From NCBI GenBank assembly GCA_025201375.1, contig JAIWZP010000042.1, forward strand, positions 186,001-250,000: DNA of 64,000 nt, in the 5' to 3' direction. A program made the position numbers and the translations under genes. Shown piece after piece: positions 1 through 12,100 of this stretch; the first letter of the stretch is position 1, and each line of letters opens with the position of its first letter. The notes below the pieces were generated by a model. That model did not search any database. It was not told the origin of the DNA and saw nothing but the letters and a program-made list of their open reading frames with translations. The stretch comes from Gongronella butleri. Lineage: Eukaryota; Mucoromycota; Mucoromycetes; Mucorales; Cunninghamellaceae.

Positions 1-354
1 CTCAGGTTCAGCGTGATATCCTAAATTCATGCAAAAGTGAGTCTTTTTGTCCCCCTTTATTTGCCTATTTGCGGCCCAAAAAATCGAGACTTTACCTTGA
101 GGTAAGGACTTTCGCAATCGCTGGACGTAAATCAATGCCATGATCAGGTGCACCGGCTTGACGTTGCACTTTTCGGTGATCAGCTGGATAAAAGGGATGA
201 GGTCGGGCAAGTGTGATTGACGAGGTCGGATGCGATCGACGCAGCTGCTGTTCGTGCTGTCGCATTTGTTTGTTGACAAGGGCTGGTTGACGGTGGAATA
301 CGTCTTTTGCGGCATACTCGGGTATAAAATCGCATCAAAGCACGAAGACGTCAT
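1..354 (-). CDS. PCL/PHO80-like cyclin, N-terminal part (cut by window edge)
   Basis: Partial gene. Exon 1 is 354-96, the donor is GTAAAG at 95, and exon 2 runs from 20 off the window; the split codon keeps frame. The roughly 93 visible residues contain a stretch reading LIPFIQLITEK, then ALIYVQRLRKSLP, which fits the first helices of the cyclin box in Pcl/Pho80-type cyclins. Family members bind and activate a cyclin-dependent kinase. The start chosen is the first ATG, but a T-tract ending in TTAG lies directly upstream, so this ATG could be inside a second exon. Its neighbour RPO41 lies upstream on the same strand, about 790 bp away. The family call rests on one short conserved stretch and is moderate. 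Confidence 0.55.
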   Translation of the reverse strand, partial: MTSSCFDAILYPSMPQKTYSTVNQPLSTNKCDSTNSSCVDRIRPRQSHLPDLIPFIQLITEKCNVKPVHLIMALIYVQRLRKSLPQGKVSIFWAANRQIKGDKKTHFCMNLGYHAEPE

Positions 355-1144
355 ATCTAACCCAAAAAAAAAAAAAAAGGTGAGCCAGGGGGCCTAGGGA
401 GACGACGGACGAGGTCGGACTACCGCGGAAGCAGGCAGTTGACAGGGACGGAGGCGTCTTTTACCAATGAAACCGGGCGGAATATGCTGTAAACATGAGG
501 ACGTGGGCGCGAGTAGCATAGTGGTTGGGGGAAAGGTCGATCCCAAAAAGAAAAAGAAGAGAGAAAAAGAGAGGAGAGAGAAAAAAGAAATTGCAACTTT
601 AGCCAGGTGTTTTATGTAGCATTGTTGCTCTCATGCCCCTTTTTTTCTTTCGATTCCCCAATCTTGTCCGCTGACCTGACGGCCACGCCAACGTCATTCG
701 TCTAGTTTTACAAATCTTAATCGAGAAAGAAGGTTTGGGCCTGAACCGACCGCCTTTTTCCAACCCCGGATGAACCCTTTGCCTTTTTGGCGGTTCCCAT
801 TGGTGCACTTTGGGATCATCCACTTTTGGATATTAATACATGGCGATTTTAATTGCAAAAAAGAGAAATGACGTGCAAGAAAAAAAAAATGAAGGGATGG
901 GGAGAGGGATGCAAATAGAGAGATGGGTGGTGCATGGTGCGTGGTGCGTGTTGTGCTTGAAATTGCAATAAAAAATCTATTCTATATAAGGGATAGCCGT
1001 GAGGAGGGGGGATGTTGTGGCGATGAAGAGGATGAGGTGATGATGGGGGAATCGGATGATACGATAAAAAAAAAAAAAAGATAAGAGGGGAAGGGGGGAC
1101 GCGAAACGCGTACATTTCAAGCTGAAACGACGATGAAACTGGGC
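355..1144. other. Intergenic: cyclin upstream region and RPO41 3' region
   Basis: No convincing coding sequence. It holds A/T homopolymers (363-376, 1064-1078) and a purine-rich stretch at 545-590. A tRNA-like A-box/B-box pair near 513-545 is far too tightly spaced to be a tRNA. The cyclin promoter should lie in its left part and the RPO41 3' UTR in its right part. Confidence 0.5.
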
Positions 1145-4100
1145 TCAATGGAAGAAATAGTCTGATTGCTTGACCTCATTGATGTCGAATTCGCCCTTTT
1201 CTGGCAATGGCGCGAACGTCAATGGCTCCCAACCGTAGTGGTATCGCTTGGCGGCTTGCGTCGCGTCATTTTCATCGTCAAGGCCCGATTCAGCGGCTGT
1301 GTCTGGTTCGACCTCGTCAATCAGGTCATCGTCGTCTTCGTCGTCGTCCATGGAGCCAAACATGGCTTCCTCGGCGGACATGGGTGTGCGTGCGGATGAA
1401 GAGGAAGAGGTCAATGGCGAGGCCGACGCGTCGTCTGCGAAATCGTCAGTTTTCGCATTTTTCGTGGTGCGGCGACCGCGTTTTTTGGCAGCGGATGCTG
1501 ATGCGGGTTCCAATTCATGGGTGGTAGGCACCTGGTAATCCTTGTAGCGCTCCTTGAACTCGTTGATGAGGTTGTCCATGATGGGCTGGTTGTGCAATTC
1601 GATGAATTGATCGCGAATGACCTTGTTCATGGCATCGACGTCAGACGCATGTGTCCAATAACTGTCGTGGACCGAGGCAAAAGTGAGGCCCTGATCGTAG
1701 CAAGCGACAGCGGACATGAGCATGTGGGTGGCGTCGAGCGAGTGGATGAAATTGGGCGGGAACGCGGTACTCTGTTTCATGGCATTGACAGGGCGCGACG
1801 CGTCGGGGTCCTCGATAAAGACCGTTTGCAAAAGCGTTGTCACCTGCTTCTTGCCGTGGCGACGATAAGGCTGCACAATGGGCAGGCCCAGCGGCGTGGT
1901 CCAAATCACAGACGTCATTTGATTGGCTGTAGGATTGCGAGCAGAAAACACACGCGTCACTTTCTTGCGCGCGCCTCTCCTTTTCGCAACAGGATTGCCC
2001 GCGAGACGCGCCTTGAATTCGGCCTCTTCCTCGGGTGAATCAAATGGCATGGCGCCACATTCCTGGAGCGTCTCCTTGGGAATACTCTTGGCAATGCGTC
2101 GTGCAGAATCCGTCAGCCAATCTTGGATCTGGCGTGCACCATTGAACATCTCGCCGAGCGATGCAAACACCTTTTTCGCCAAATAACCCGATAAGGCATA
2201 GATCTTTTCGGGCGGCAAGTCGCCGCGTTCCTTGAGGCGGTTCTCGATCTGTGCTTTGGCACCAATAAACGTCACGCCATACACGTTGGTCATCACCGTC
2301 TGCTTGACCACCTTGCGGCTGATCTTGCCCACAAGAAGTTGTGCGTGCTCGTCGCCCTCAGCCGCCTCTTTTTCGACCAATTTGTTCACCAGATCCGCCA
2401 CGCCCGTGTACACGTCGGCAGGACGGTCGCCAGGTGCAAGATTTACGGCTTGCGCACCGGCGCGGTCGCCACCGAGCGCAGCATAATGTTGAAGACCATT
2501 ACACGTGCCATCTTGGTGAACAGGCAGACGCGACGCGAATTGCTCGGGGCTTCCACTCTCCACGGCCGCGGCCACTTCGTAACACGCCGACAAACATTGC
2601 CACGGGTTCTCTGCAGCCAGCCACCACTTGCGACCCTATTATTTCGAAAAAAAAAATGGAAAATTGTGATGAATGAGCACGCCAAGGATGGCATCATGAC
2701 ATTGTCCTTACCGTCAATGGCTTTTGTACAGAGTCCATAATGTTTTCCAGGTTGTCCATGGTGAATTGTTCGCGCTCAGTGAACGAATGCCTATAAAAAA
2801 AAAGGGGGGGAAGAGGGTGAATTTGCATGAAAAAAACACACGTTGCGCCCATGTCAATGGATGTACTTACTTGTCGTAGCCATACAAGTTGGCCAAGTGG
2901 ATCTTTAGCCAGCGCCAGCCGCGTTCGCCAAGGGGCTTGGCCTCGTCAAAGCAGAGGATACCACGACACAAGTCATTTCCCAAGTGATTGAGCGTCGGCG
3001 GGATGGGATACGCGCGGCCACGGAAATCCATGTTGTGCGGGAAGTACATTGGCAGATTCAGGAACTATTTTTAAAGAGTCAGCGGTGAGCGTCTCTTTTG
3101 CGATTTTTTTCTTTTTTTTTTTTTCTTTTATGCCATTTCTTACAGCACGTGCGGTTTCGACTTTGTAATTGACGTCGCAGCGCAGCGAGTGAAAGTTTTT
3201 TTCGTTTGTCTGGATCTCCTTGACGCGCGTGACCCAATGGAACTTGGCCTTTGGGTCGCTATCGTAATTGGAAGGTTTTTCGGGCAATGGCAAGGATTTG
3301 GTGATGGCAGGCGGGATATCAGCAATGGCTTCGCCCGAGTTCCATGCCTCGAGGATGACGTCAAAAACCTGTTTGTTGACGCGCCATTTGGTGGAGCCGA
3401 GAACATCCAGGCCCTTTAGGACTTGGTCAATGTTGTTGTTTTCGGACGCTTTGGCCAAGTAGACAAGCTGTTCGGGAGAATCCTTGACGCGCATGCATAC
3501 GGATTTGGCTGTCAGGTAGCCACCGTCATTGTAGGCGAGCCATGGGCGCGGGTGGACGAGCATGGGTAGCAATCTCGGATGGAGCGTGTCGCGCAATGGC
3601 TCACGAGAGATGATGTTGGTCAGATGCTCAGAGAATTTGATGATGCCGACGCGTTTGCCACGGACGTATTGGTAGGTGTGGAAGAACGCCGGGATTTGCT
3701 CCACGATCTTCTCATTGGTATCGGGGTCGTAACTGCGCACGGGAATGCGCGCCGCGTCAATCACCATGCTGCTCAGCACGCTGCCAATCTTGGCCCGGAT
3801 CGAATTGGGCCAAACAGGTTGCCACGCACTGCTGTTGCTTCGCAAAGCGGATAAATCCGTGGCCAATCCAGGATCGGCCGCCAATTGTTGCTGTTGTTGC
3901 TGCTTTGCCTCTTGCTCCTTTTGATGCGCACGACGCACAGCCATGTTGAACATGCGCCCGCTCTGGTAAAGCTGCCGCAGCTCGTTTTGCTTGATTGTCT
4001 TGTGGTGCTTCATATAAACGGCATTGTGCTCATTCTCAATCGCCTTGCCAACCTCAATGACCGCACGCGCCGTCTTCATGCCGTCTGCAATCCCCGACGA

Positions 4101-5472
4101 ATTGTGCAATTTGAGCATCTCAAAGATGGTGATAATTGACAGCTTCTCGGGGGACAACAACTTGAGGAAGGGGCCATATGTGCGTCGCTCCACATCCGTT
4201 TTGCCCTCGCATTCGGCAATTTCAGCCTCAATCATGGGAATCACGCGCTTGTGCCATTCCCAAAGGATCTTGCGGAGAGGCGTCAGATGCATGGCCGCCA
4301 ATGGATCGCCGCGCTCACGACTGGCCTCGCGCTCATGGATCATTCGCTGCAACGCCACCTCGTACCCCTGGCGCTCCAATTCCATCTGCAGGTCGTACGG
4401 ATCCATCTTGAGTGCCTCTTGCGTGTTTTGCAGCGCCGTCAGCTGGTCTTGGAGGAATCGCACGCCCACTGCCTTTGTCGATCGTGCCTCTGGGATATTT
4501 TCGTAAATTGGCCGATCCGGATCGAACGACGACGCGCTCTTGCCGTCCTTGCTCTCCGTGATGCTGGACAGCTCCGTGGCAGATGGCTCCATCATCAGCT
4601 CCATCTTGCCACGGTTCACATAAGATTCGCCAAGCACCTTTTTCAAAGCTTGATCCAGCTCCGTCATCATCGCTTGCACGTCGCTTTGCTTGCTGCCCTT
4701 GAATTCGTCGAGAATCTGCACACAAGAAAAGAGTTAAATGCCATTGACCCCTCGTCGTGCTCCATGGACTCTGAAGTTTTTACCCTGTGACATTGGCTGA
4801 CGTGCTTGTGATCGAGAAAATCGGATGACAAGACACTTTCAAGCGAAATGGACGTGTTGCGACGCATATCCTGGAGCAGCAATTTCACCGTTTGGAAGAG
4901 CTCGACCCTGTAAAAGTAAAAAAAAAAGTAAATACCGTGTCATTTTTTCTCTTTTTAGGCTCTTTTTTTTCTCTTTCTTACTGGATGTAACCCTTGATGA
5001 GGATGGCATAGGTATCATGGTTGGGCGTGATGCCGTACGAAGCCATGCGGTCAAACCAAGAGAGACAACCATTGGTATCAGGCTGGAGACCCCGTGCAAA
5101 GCCATTGAGGAACGTGTTGAACATTTGCGTGTCGACAAAGACCTTCATTTCATCGGGGCGGTTGCGGTACAACTCGGTAAGGACGCGCTGCGCGCGATCC
5201 ATCGACCCAGACTGAATGCAGGCGTGCAGAATCGCAAATTGCTCGGCAATACCCGTGGGCACAAGGTGTGCATGCGTCTTAAAGTCCGGCCGCGACGGAT
5301 TCGGCAGGATGATGTGCCGCGACGCATCGTCGTCGCCTTGAGTCGTCATGCTGCTCGACACCGTCGTTGTGCTGGCGCGCCGCAGCGCCACCGGCACGCC
5401 CGATCGGATCAGCCGCTGCGAGAGGCGGCCCTTGCTGGCCCATGCGGCCTGGCGTACTAATGGCAAAGACAT
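1145..5472 (-). CDS. RPO41: Mitochondrial DNA-directed RNA polymerase (T7-like)
   Basis: Single-subunit phage-type polymerase that transcribes mitochondrial DNA. Exons on the minus strand are 5472-4982, 4907-4784, 4715-3144, 3064-2871, 2790-2712 and 2635-1145; they join in frame to 1316 aa. The N-terminus is Arg-rich without acidic residues (residues 1-40), as expected of a mitochondrial targeting peptide, and is followed by a PPR-like region (about 75-165). The palm and fingers are clear: [17 protein letters not shown], motif [18 protein letters not shown] (Asp862), motif [15 protein letters not shown] (Arg927, Lys931, Tyr939) and motif C ASVHDSYW (Asp1144), so all expected catalytic residues are present. 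There are two oddities: a basic insert before [13 protein letters not shown], and a Ser/Asp/Glu-rich insert of about 90 residues (roughly 1190-1285) before the conserved tail ending SDYFFH. Length is close to yeast Rpo41. The start is the first ATG in frame ahead of the targeting peptide. Confidence 0.95.
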
Positions 5473-6180
5473 ACTATCGCATGTACAAGAGGGAGAGAGA
5501 AAAGAAGGGGTAACAAGGGAGGGCGGGAAAAAAAGGCAAAAAAGACAAAGCAACAAGGAAAAAAAAAAAGGGCCCAAGCGTAAAAGAAAGAAAAAAAAAA
5601 CGCAAGGAAGAAGAGGTGTGAGGAAAAGAAAACAAAAAAAATTCCTGCCTTTTACATTCAATCTCCGCCGCTTTTGCCTTCCGTTTGCATGAGTGCCCAG
5701 CCCCTGGCCGCCTCGCGACGAATTCATGCAAAAAGTACGCTTCACGTTTCCAATCACACACACACACAGACGAGATTTGGCGCAATGCATGGCCCAAAAA
5801 GTGGACAAGCACTAAACATGAGGGACGGCCATCGCGATGCGACACTGTGCCTGTTAATTTAGGGCTTGAGATGGTGCCAGCAAAATGCGCTTTAAAAACA
5901 GTTTGCCCGCCTTCTTTTTGCTCGCTCTGACCGGAAGCAACAGCTCAATGACAACAGCGCGGATCCTGTACAAACGACCAGTCATCAAAGAGACGATCCT
6001 GAAGAAAAAAAAACACCTCAACCACTAATTTCTCTCGAATTTACAAAGTCACGTCAAAATTGTATAAAGCGGGTTGTACTCGCCAACCAGGCACTTGCAA
6101 ACCGTGAAACGCGTCCCGATACGTATTGCAAAGCTGTAGCAATCAAGGGGAGTCGAATTTACAGCTTTGTGAATCAAATG
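5473..6180. other. Intergenic: RPO41 upstream region
   Basis: No supportable gene. The first 200 bases are a purine-rich run with many A-tracts (5528-5645). A short CA dinucleotide run lies at 5755-5767. The RPO41 promoter is expected here, but I see no clear TATA box. Confidence 0.4.
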
Positions 6181-6345
6181 GAGCGTGACACGCACAAATA
6201 CTGTACTACGTAGCAGGGCTTCTTCTTTGGGGGTTTGAGGTTTTTTGTTACAACTTTTGCACTGAATGCGATGCAGCCATTTTTGAGCGGGGTCGACCAT
6301 GCAGATGGACGGATGAATGCAGAACAGTATACTGTAAATATGTAG
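6181..6345 (+). repeat. Fragment of the ~2-kb dispersed noncoding repeat
   Basis: The segment around 6245-6320, including CATTTTTGAGCGGGGTC and CATGCAGATGGACGGATGAATG, matches 20760-20825 and 46275-46325 in the same orientation with scattered mismatches. It ends in TACTGTA-type palindromes. Apparent reading frames here are shared repeat sequence, not conserved protein. Confidence 0.7.
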
Positions 6346-7000
6346 GAATTACTGTATTTTTGTGTCAGGTCCCGGCTCTTAAACGTAATCGTCAAAATAC
6401 AAAGGCATCGTTTAATTATTAAGTTAATAAAATAAAATAATAACAAAGGATAGATGGGATCAAGGGTGCCAAGCAAGAGTAAGATGCAAAGGGTCGAAAG
6501 TGCTAAAAGAGAAGGTAAAGATGCAATTGGGATGAAGGAAGCGGAAGGGATGGAAAAAGTTTCCAGACGTGAAGAAAAGAGAAGAAATAGAATAAAAGGT
6601 TTTCTTGACAATGGTCTCTTTTTATACTTTTTTCCAATTCCTTTTCTTCACGGTCATGAGGATGGTCTTGATCTGGAAATATTAGCATGAGTTATCCAAT
6701 TGGTACTATTGTGAGGTGTTCCAGCGCTTGTTCAAGTAATTTTGGCAAAACGAGCGCGCCAAATGAACCATTTATAACTTGTGAGATGGTAGCGCGGCGA
6801 TCCATAGGTGCATTTTGATTCAATGTGATCAGAGCGTAAAAAATTAGGAAAATAATCGAATATCCATTTTTAAATCGTGCTAATCACCATGCAAGCAATT
6901 TCAAAAAATAAAAATAAATAAGATTTTGACAGAGTCGATTTTCCATCGATCCGACGATCGACTAGAAAACCGGCTGATACCCGTAATTGGATGCGTGGGA
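6346..7000. other. Gene-free stretch
   Basis: A/T-rich sequence with a GA-rich block (6465-6600). I recognise no gene and no RNA here. Confidence 0.4.
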
Positions 7001-7059
7001 GCAAGACTTGTCGTGGTGCGCCGATGCGGATCGGGTGCGCGCTTCGTTGCTTTCCCTTT

Positions 7060-7365
7060 TTTTTCAACGCGCCGCCACTGTCGCATCTTGCGCGCCATTG
7101 GCTTGCGCTTGTAACCGGGGTGCACATGTGACATGGATGGATGCACTGATCGTTGCTTGATTTTTGCGTACATTCTTGGTTTGCTTAATTTCTTTTATTT
7201 TCAATTTGCCGCCAATGCCGCGTCTTGCACGCCATTGGCTAGGCACTGGTCAGGGTGCGCGTGTCTTTGGGCTGAGCGGGTCAGTGCTTGATCTTAACTT
7301 GTATTTCTTGCTTGCTTGCTTGTTTGCTTGTTTCCTTTTTTCTTTTTATTGATTGATTCAAATGT
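7060..7365. repeat. Degenerate tandem repeat, ~145-bp unit
   Basis: 7066-7150 (GCGCCGCCACTGTCGCATC, then TTGCGCGCCATTGGCTTGCG, then GGGGTGCAC) is echoed at 7207-7265 (GCCGCCAATGCCGCGTC, TTGCACGCCATTGGCTAGGC, GGGTGCGCG). Weaker echoes continue to about 7560. A GCTT/TGCT-rich run (7310-7335) closes the second unit. No protein is implied. Confidence 0.55.
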
Positions 7366-7589
7366 TTGCCTTGCCACGCCAAGCGCGTCTTGTCCAGGCA
7401 CGAGTACAGGTACACACGATTCTTGTTAGACGTAATTGAGGATGATCTGATCGTGTGTCAATTCATTTCTTTTTTTTTCTTTTTTTTAGCGCGCCATTGA
7501 TGCGTCACTACGCGTCAATGGCTCCGAGCGCGTCGGCTCGCGCGCCCTTGCGCGCGTTTGCCTCTTGACACGAGCTGGGCCGTGACATT

Positions 7590-8010
7590 TTGACATGTTC
7601 GAGTCCAAAAAAATCGGGCCGGTTGTTTGCCTTGAGGCTGGAGCACTGGGCTATACGGTATAATACTGTAGTTTGTGATGCCGTGACGCAGGTTTCATTG
7701 GCGGGAAAGCAGGCTATAAAAAATTTCTGGTGGCACGGCAGGCCGTCAAAGTCTGAAAAACACGCTTTTTGGTGTTTATGATAAAAGGTGAATGTGGACG
7801 TTTTTGTACAGTGCAGCGCGATGCTTCAGAGATTGAAATGATAGCACGAGTTGCACGATCAGTTTCTGTCCACATACGTCAAAAAATCGACAGATCAAAC
7901 GCCTTTTTTGTGTACAAAAATACAAAACGGATGAAATTTGTGCTTTTGTGCATTTTCTCGGGTACGTTGTACTTGTTGTCCTCAATGCCTCCAGTAGTAT
8001 TCGAGCAGAG
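7590..8010 (+). repeat. Fragment of the ~2-kb dispersed noncoding repeat
   Basis: The order of blocks matches 18870-19200 and 20865-21225: AGTCCAAAAAAATCGGG, then TTTCATTGGCGGG, AAATTTCTGG, AGTCTGAAAAACACG, CAGTTTCTGTCCA, and an ending GTGCATTTTCTCGGG. Similarity is high but broken by small indels. The flank to 8478 holds no gene and is the presumed promoter region of the next gene, with a pyrimidine run at 8419-8460. Confidence 0.75.
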
Positions 8011-8478
8011 ATGCAGAGGCACATGGTCATGTCAAAGGACTGCAGGTTTGCAAAATGATCTCGCAAAGATTTGTGCTTCTTCGAAATCGCTTTTTTTTAA
8101 AAAGCTGTACACGCGACTTGTACGTGGCGAAATGACAAAAAACGATTGTTTTCGGTGCTTAACTTGTTATTTGCCATTTACAGTAGCATGAGGGGATCGT
8201 ATCATAGCGGTTCGTTGATGAGTGCATCAAACGGACAAGGCAATGCTGATCTTTTTATCATAGTATCATAGAATTATGTTGAAAGGGCCATATACACAGA
8301 AAAAAAAACGCGCAAATGCGACAACTTTATTTTTTGGAACAGCGAGCGATGAAACTCTGCCGCAGCTCTTGGCCCACCTTTGATGCACACGCGTGAACAA
8401 ACCCCGACAAACGCCGTTTCTTTTTTTTTTCTTTTCTTTTCTTTTCTTTTCTCTTCTTTGCGACGCTATGTTTTGTGC

Positions 8479-9123
8479 ATGACAACGCGCATAATGGACC
8501 TGACTGTTCTAATAGAGGTGCAAGCTCTGCGTAAAGTGGTTGCCGAAAAAGAGAAGGACAACGACATCAAGGGCGCCATTCCTTACCTGGCCAAAGTGGC
8601 CCAGATCTTTGACAAGCAACAGCCAAGCGGCGGCAGCGGCAACAAAGGTCAGCCAGACGATGACATGGTGCGACGAATGACGCTGGTTCTTGCACAGGCC
8701 GACGCACATTATCAATTGGGGCGCGCATATCAACAGACAGGGCAATATATCCAAGCGGAGGCCACGTTGACGCTGACGGCGCGACTTTTGGAAAAGGTCA
8801 GTCGCGCGGGCTACCTGACGACAGCCGACGCGCAGCAGCAGCTCCTGGCGACGTACGATCTCTTGATCGACTGCTACCAGGTCATGGGCAAGCCGCACCT
8901 TGAGCGCGGCATGATGGACAGAAAATCCAAGCAAATCATACGGATGAGTTCCACGACGACAGCAGCAATGCCCTCAATTTCGACAGTTGCAGGTAAGCAA
9001 TGTGCCCTTGCCCCTTGCATCAAATTGAAAGGTTGGCACTTGGCACCTGTCTCTCCCCCGTACTCACGTTTGCCGCCCTTTTTTTTTTTCCTCATAGATC
9101 GTCAGAGTAGCAAACAGGCCTAG
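8479..9123 (+). CDS. Small TPR-like protein, function unknown
   Basis: Exons 8479-8992 and 9098-9123 join in frame to 179 aa. The middle is helical and resembles tetratricopeptide units: AHYQLGRAYQQTGQYIQAEA fits the TPR pattern, with flanking helices rich in Ala, Gln and Leu. TPR units usually bind other proteins. No catalytic motif, signal peptide or membrane segment is visible. The ATG at 8479 was chosen because an earlier in-frame ATG (8380) runs through a poly-T leader; ATG 8494 is also possible. The 105-bp intron is a multiple of three and has no in-frame stop, so an unspliced transcript would still encode a 214-aa protein. The nearest gene, RPO41, is divergent and 3 kb away. The gene is likely real, but its family is not recognised. 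Confidence 0.6.
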   Translation: MTTRIMDLTVLIEVQALRKVVAEKEKDNDIKGAIPYLAKVAQIFDKQQPSGGSGNKGQPDDDMVRRMTLVLAQADAHYQLGRAYQQTGQYIQAEATLTLTARLLEKVSRAGYLTTADAQQQLLATYDLLIDCYQVMGKPHLERGMMDRKSKQIIRMSSTTTAAMPSISTVAGKQCALAPCIKLKGWHLAPVSPPYSRLPPFFFFLIDRQSSKQA

Positions 9124-12100
9124 AATGAAACAATAAAGACGCATCAACACCGGATTGAAAACAAGCAAAAGGAGGTTGGCCTGCCATCCAAGCAAGGGCA
9201 ATGGCAACGCAGGATGTAGTGAGGGGCAAATAGGACAGGAGAGAGGGGAAGTTTTGAGCGCACTAGGGTGAAAAAGTGCAAGGAGGACCAAAGGATGACA
9301 GATGGCCAAAATGTCTGCAATAGGCCATGGACAGCCAGCAGCAATTCTGCGATGGCTAGATGTAGGAGTCTGTCCTACAAAAAAAAAAAAAAAAAAAAGA
9401 GGGAGTCGCGCCAATTTTGGCGTGCTTTGGGCGGGAGAGGGGAAGGAAGAGGGAGGACAAAGCGGACAGGGGGGAGGGGAAGAGAAAGCATCGTGGCACA
9501 AAATGCATCAATCAATGCATTCGCCCAAAACGAGCGTGTCGCGGGAAAAGCACAAGGAATCTCCTTACACGGCGCACCACAACCTCATAAAGAGAAAAAA
9601 GATGCGCCTATAGACTTTTTTTCTGTGAGTCTCGTTCCAAAAAGATTAGGTTGCTCCGTGCAAAACATATACACAAAAAGAAGTTTGGGGGGAGGGACAT
9701 GAATTTAGGAGACCAACGTGCGTCTCACACCATCCCAACACTACACAAAAAGGAAAGAGCATCGCAAGGTCCACGCCTGGGGAAACCTTTTTTTGTCAGC
9801 CCTGTCAAAGGGCCCCCGGTGATACACATTGTAAAGTTTTTTAAGCTTGTTTTTGTGTTTTGCCGATTCGCGACACGGTGATCGTATCACTCGGGCTTTG
9901 AATGAGCAACGCGTGTATCCGGGCCCCCTACCGATCGCGATCGATTAGAGTCTCTCGTGTACAATGTTGATCGTTAGCCTGTGTCCACGTCATCAGTGAA
10001 TTTTAGCCACTTGATCGTTTTTGGCATGAATGGCGTTGATGACTTGGATGGCCCATGACCCCAAGGAGAGGATCCGCTCTCTATTTTTTTTTTTCTCGTC
10101 AGTGTTGCTCTGTGCATCCACCCATGAGGGATGCAGTGGCCATGTGTGCATGGCAAGTGCCAAGTGATCCAAGCACCTTGGCCAACAGCAAACACGCGGG
10201 CTCCAAGGGCAAAAAAAGGGAAATGGGCGCGCTACAGGTGGATCAAGCTCCTTAAAAGCCAGCTCCGTGGGATGTTTGCATAAGTCCTTGACCCCGTCCA
10301 CCCAACGTTTGGGATTTTTACCGCGCACCGCGTCTCCTGGGACGAGTTGACCCTTGACCCTATGCACATGACGCGCCCTCTTGGCTGCTTCTTTTTTTTC
10401 TCATGGGCTTGGTCGAATGGGGGGGACAAACAAAAAGAGAGAGAGAGAGAGAGAAAAAAGGAGGCCGGATCACCGTCAATGAACTGAGAAACCAAAAACC
10501 AAAAAAAAAAAAAAAAAGGGAGAGGCGGGGATGGCAGATGCAAACAGGATTTTTGCAAATATTAAAAAATGCCAAGTCTATACAGCAATGAACAGTTTTA
10601 TGCTGCAAGTCTTTTTATTTATCACGGGTGATCGAACGGAAAAGATACAGAAAAAAATCAAATAGAGTAAACAATCAAAAAATGGGGGTTCTTGATTAAA
10701 AGGCACAAAAAAGCAAACGCACGAGCGCGCCAGACCGCGTCAAATTGCCAATTGCATCCTAGCCAGCTGCTCATCCATTGAGAGAATTCATCATCTTAGC
10801 ACTGATGCATGCAAATCGTCATGTGGTCATACAAAATCCAACAAAGGAAGGTAACTTGCGCATGGTCAGTGCATTTCCCCTCCCTTGTTCCTTTTCATCG
10901 ACCTTCTCCCGTTGCGCTGGTCCCTGGGTGTATCATAAAAAAGCTTCTCATTCAAGAATAAATGCATCACATCGTTCTATGATCTTCCGACACGAGGTGC
11001 ACCCGTGGATGTATTCTCAATGCCACTCAGCCACTTTTTCTTCTTTCTTGCGAAACAAGTGCTGTCATCGACCGTCATGTCTAGGGGTTGCCATGCACCG
11101 CAAGTTGTAAGGAGATCTTATTTGCAGGTGCATCTCATCGATGCAGCACATCATTATCATGGGCTCACGGGACAAAGACCCACTTGGGGGGAGGATGAGG
11201 AGAAAAGAGGAGCACGGCAAACGCGCGCGCGTTAATCCGCGTCTTGTTTTTCGTCCATTGCGCCCTGAGAGTGACCAGATTCCACCGGAATTGAGAGATT
11301 GGTGAGGCGTGTTGACAAGGGATGGGTGAGGATAATAAAAATTATGAATTTAGGGAGCGCGTTCGCGCGTCACTTGTTTTGAATGGATGGGCACCGTGCA
11401 CCCACACATTGGTGGCCTCCATATAGCAAGACCCTGAGCGACGTAATCACACTTTTTCCCCCCTTTCATCTGCTACCTCTTTTATTCGCGCCCCTGTGCT
11501 CCCCCCCTTTTCCGCTCCATGGGAGCACAACAGCATTCAGAAGCCAAGAAGGTCAAAACATGGCGGGTTTTAATGAAAGGGGAAGGATGCATACATGAAA
11601 CCCATGCTTTTTTTTTTTTTTGCAATTTTGTGCAAATAAGAACGATGGTTTCCACCCAGAAAACCATAACCAAATTATGCGTGCGCTCCGTGGGCGCATG
11701 GACATGCGCGCAATTGGCCATCGAGGATGAAGATTCAATGCCATTTTTGCACTCTCCTTTGCCTGCATCTTAGTTTGACCCACAGCTGACCTGATTTACA
11801 AAGAAACATGAGCAAAGATGGAGCCATTTGAGGAGAGCCTGGAGAAAAAGGAAACTTTTTGGGCGACGATGCGACGCAGATTCAACGTGGCGCCTAATTA
11901 CACATCATGGCGCGCCTGGCAACGCATGACGTATATGTATGTGCGAGCGTGCATGGTCGACATGGTGCAAGGGCGCATGGTATCCCAGAAAAAGAGCAAG
12001 GCAAGTGAGAAAAATGAAATAAAAGAGGAGATGCCTCTTCAATGGCACCTTAGCTAAAAAAAAAAACATGAGTTTCACCCACTCTGGCTTTCCCATTTTG

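Noticed and set aside
508..547. tRNA-like pair of internal promoter boxes (TAGCATAGTGG and GGTCGATCCC)
   Set aside because: The two boxes are only about 8 bases apart, leaving no room for an anticodon arm, and the flanks cannot pair as an acceptor stem.
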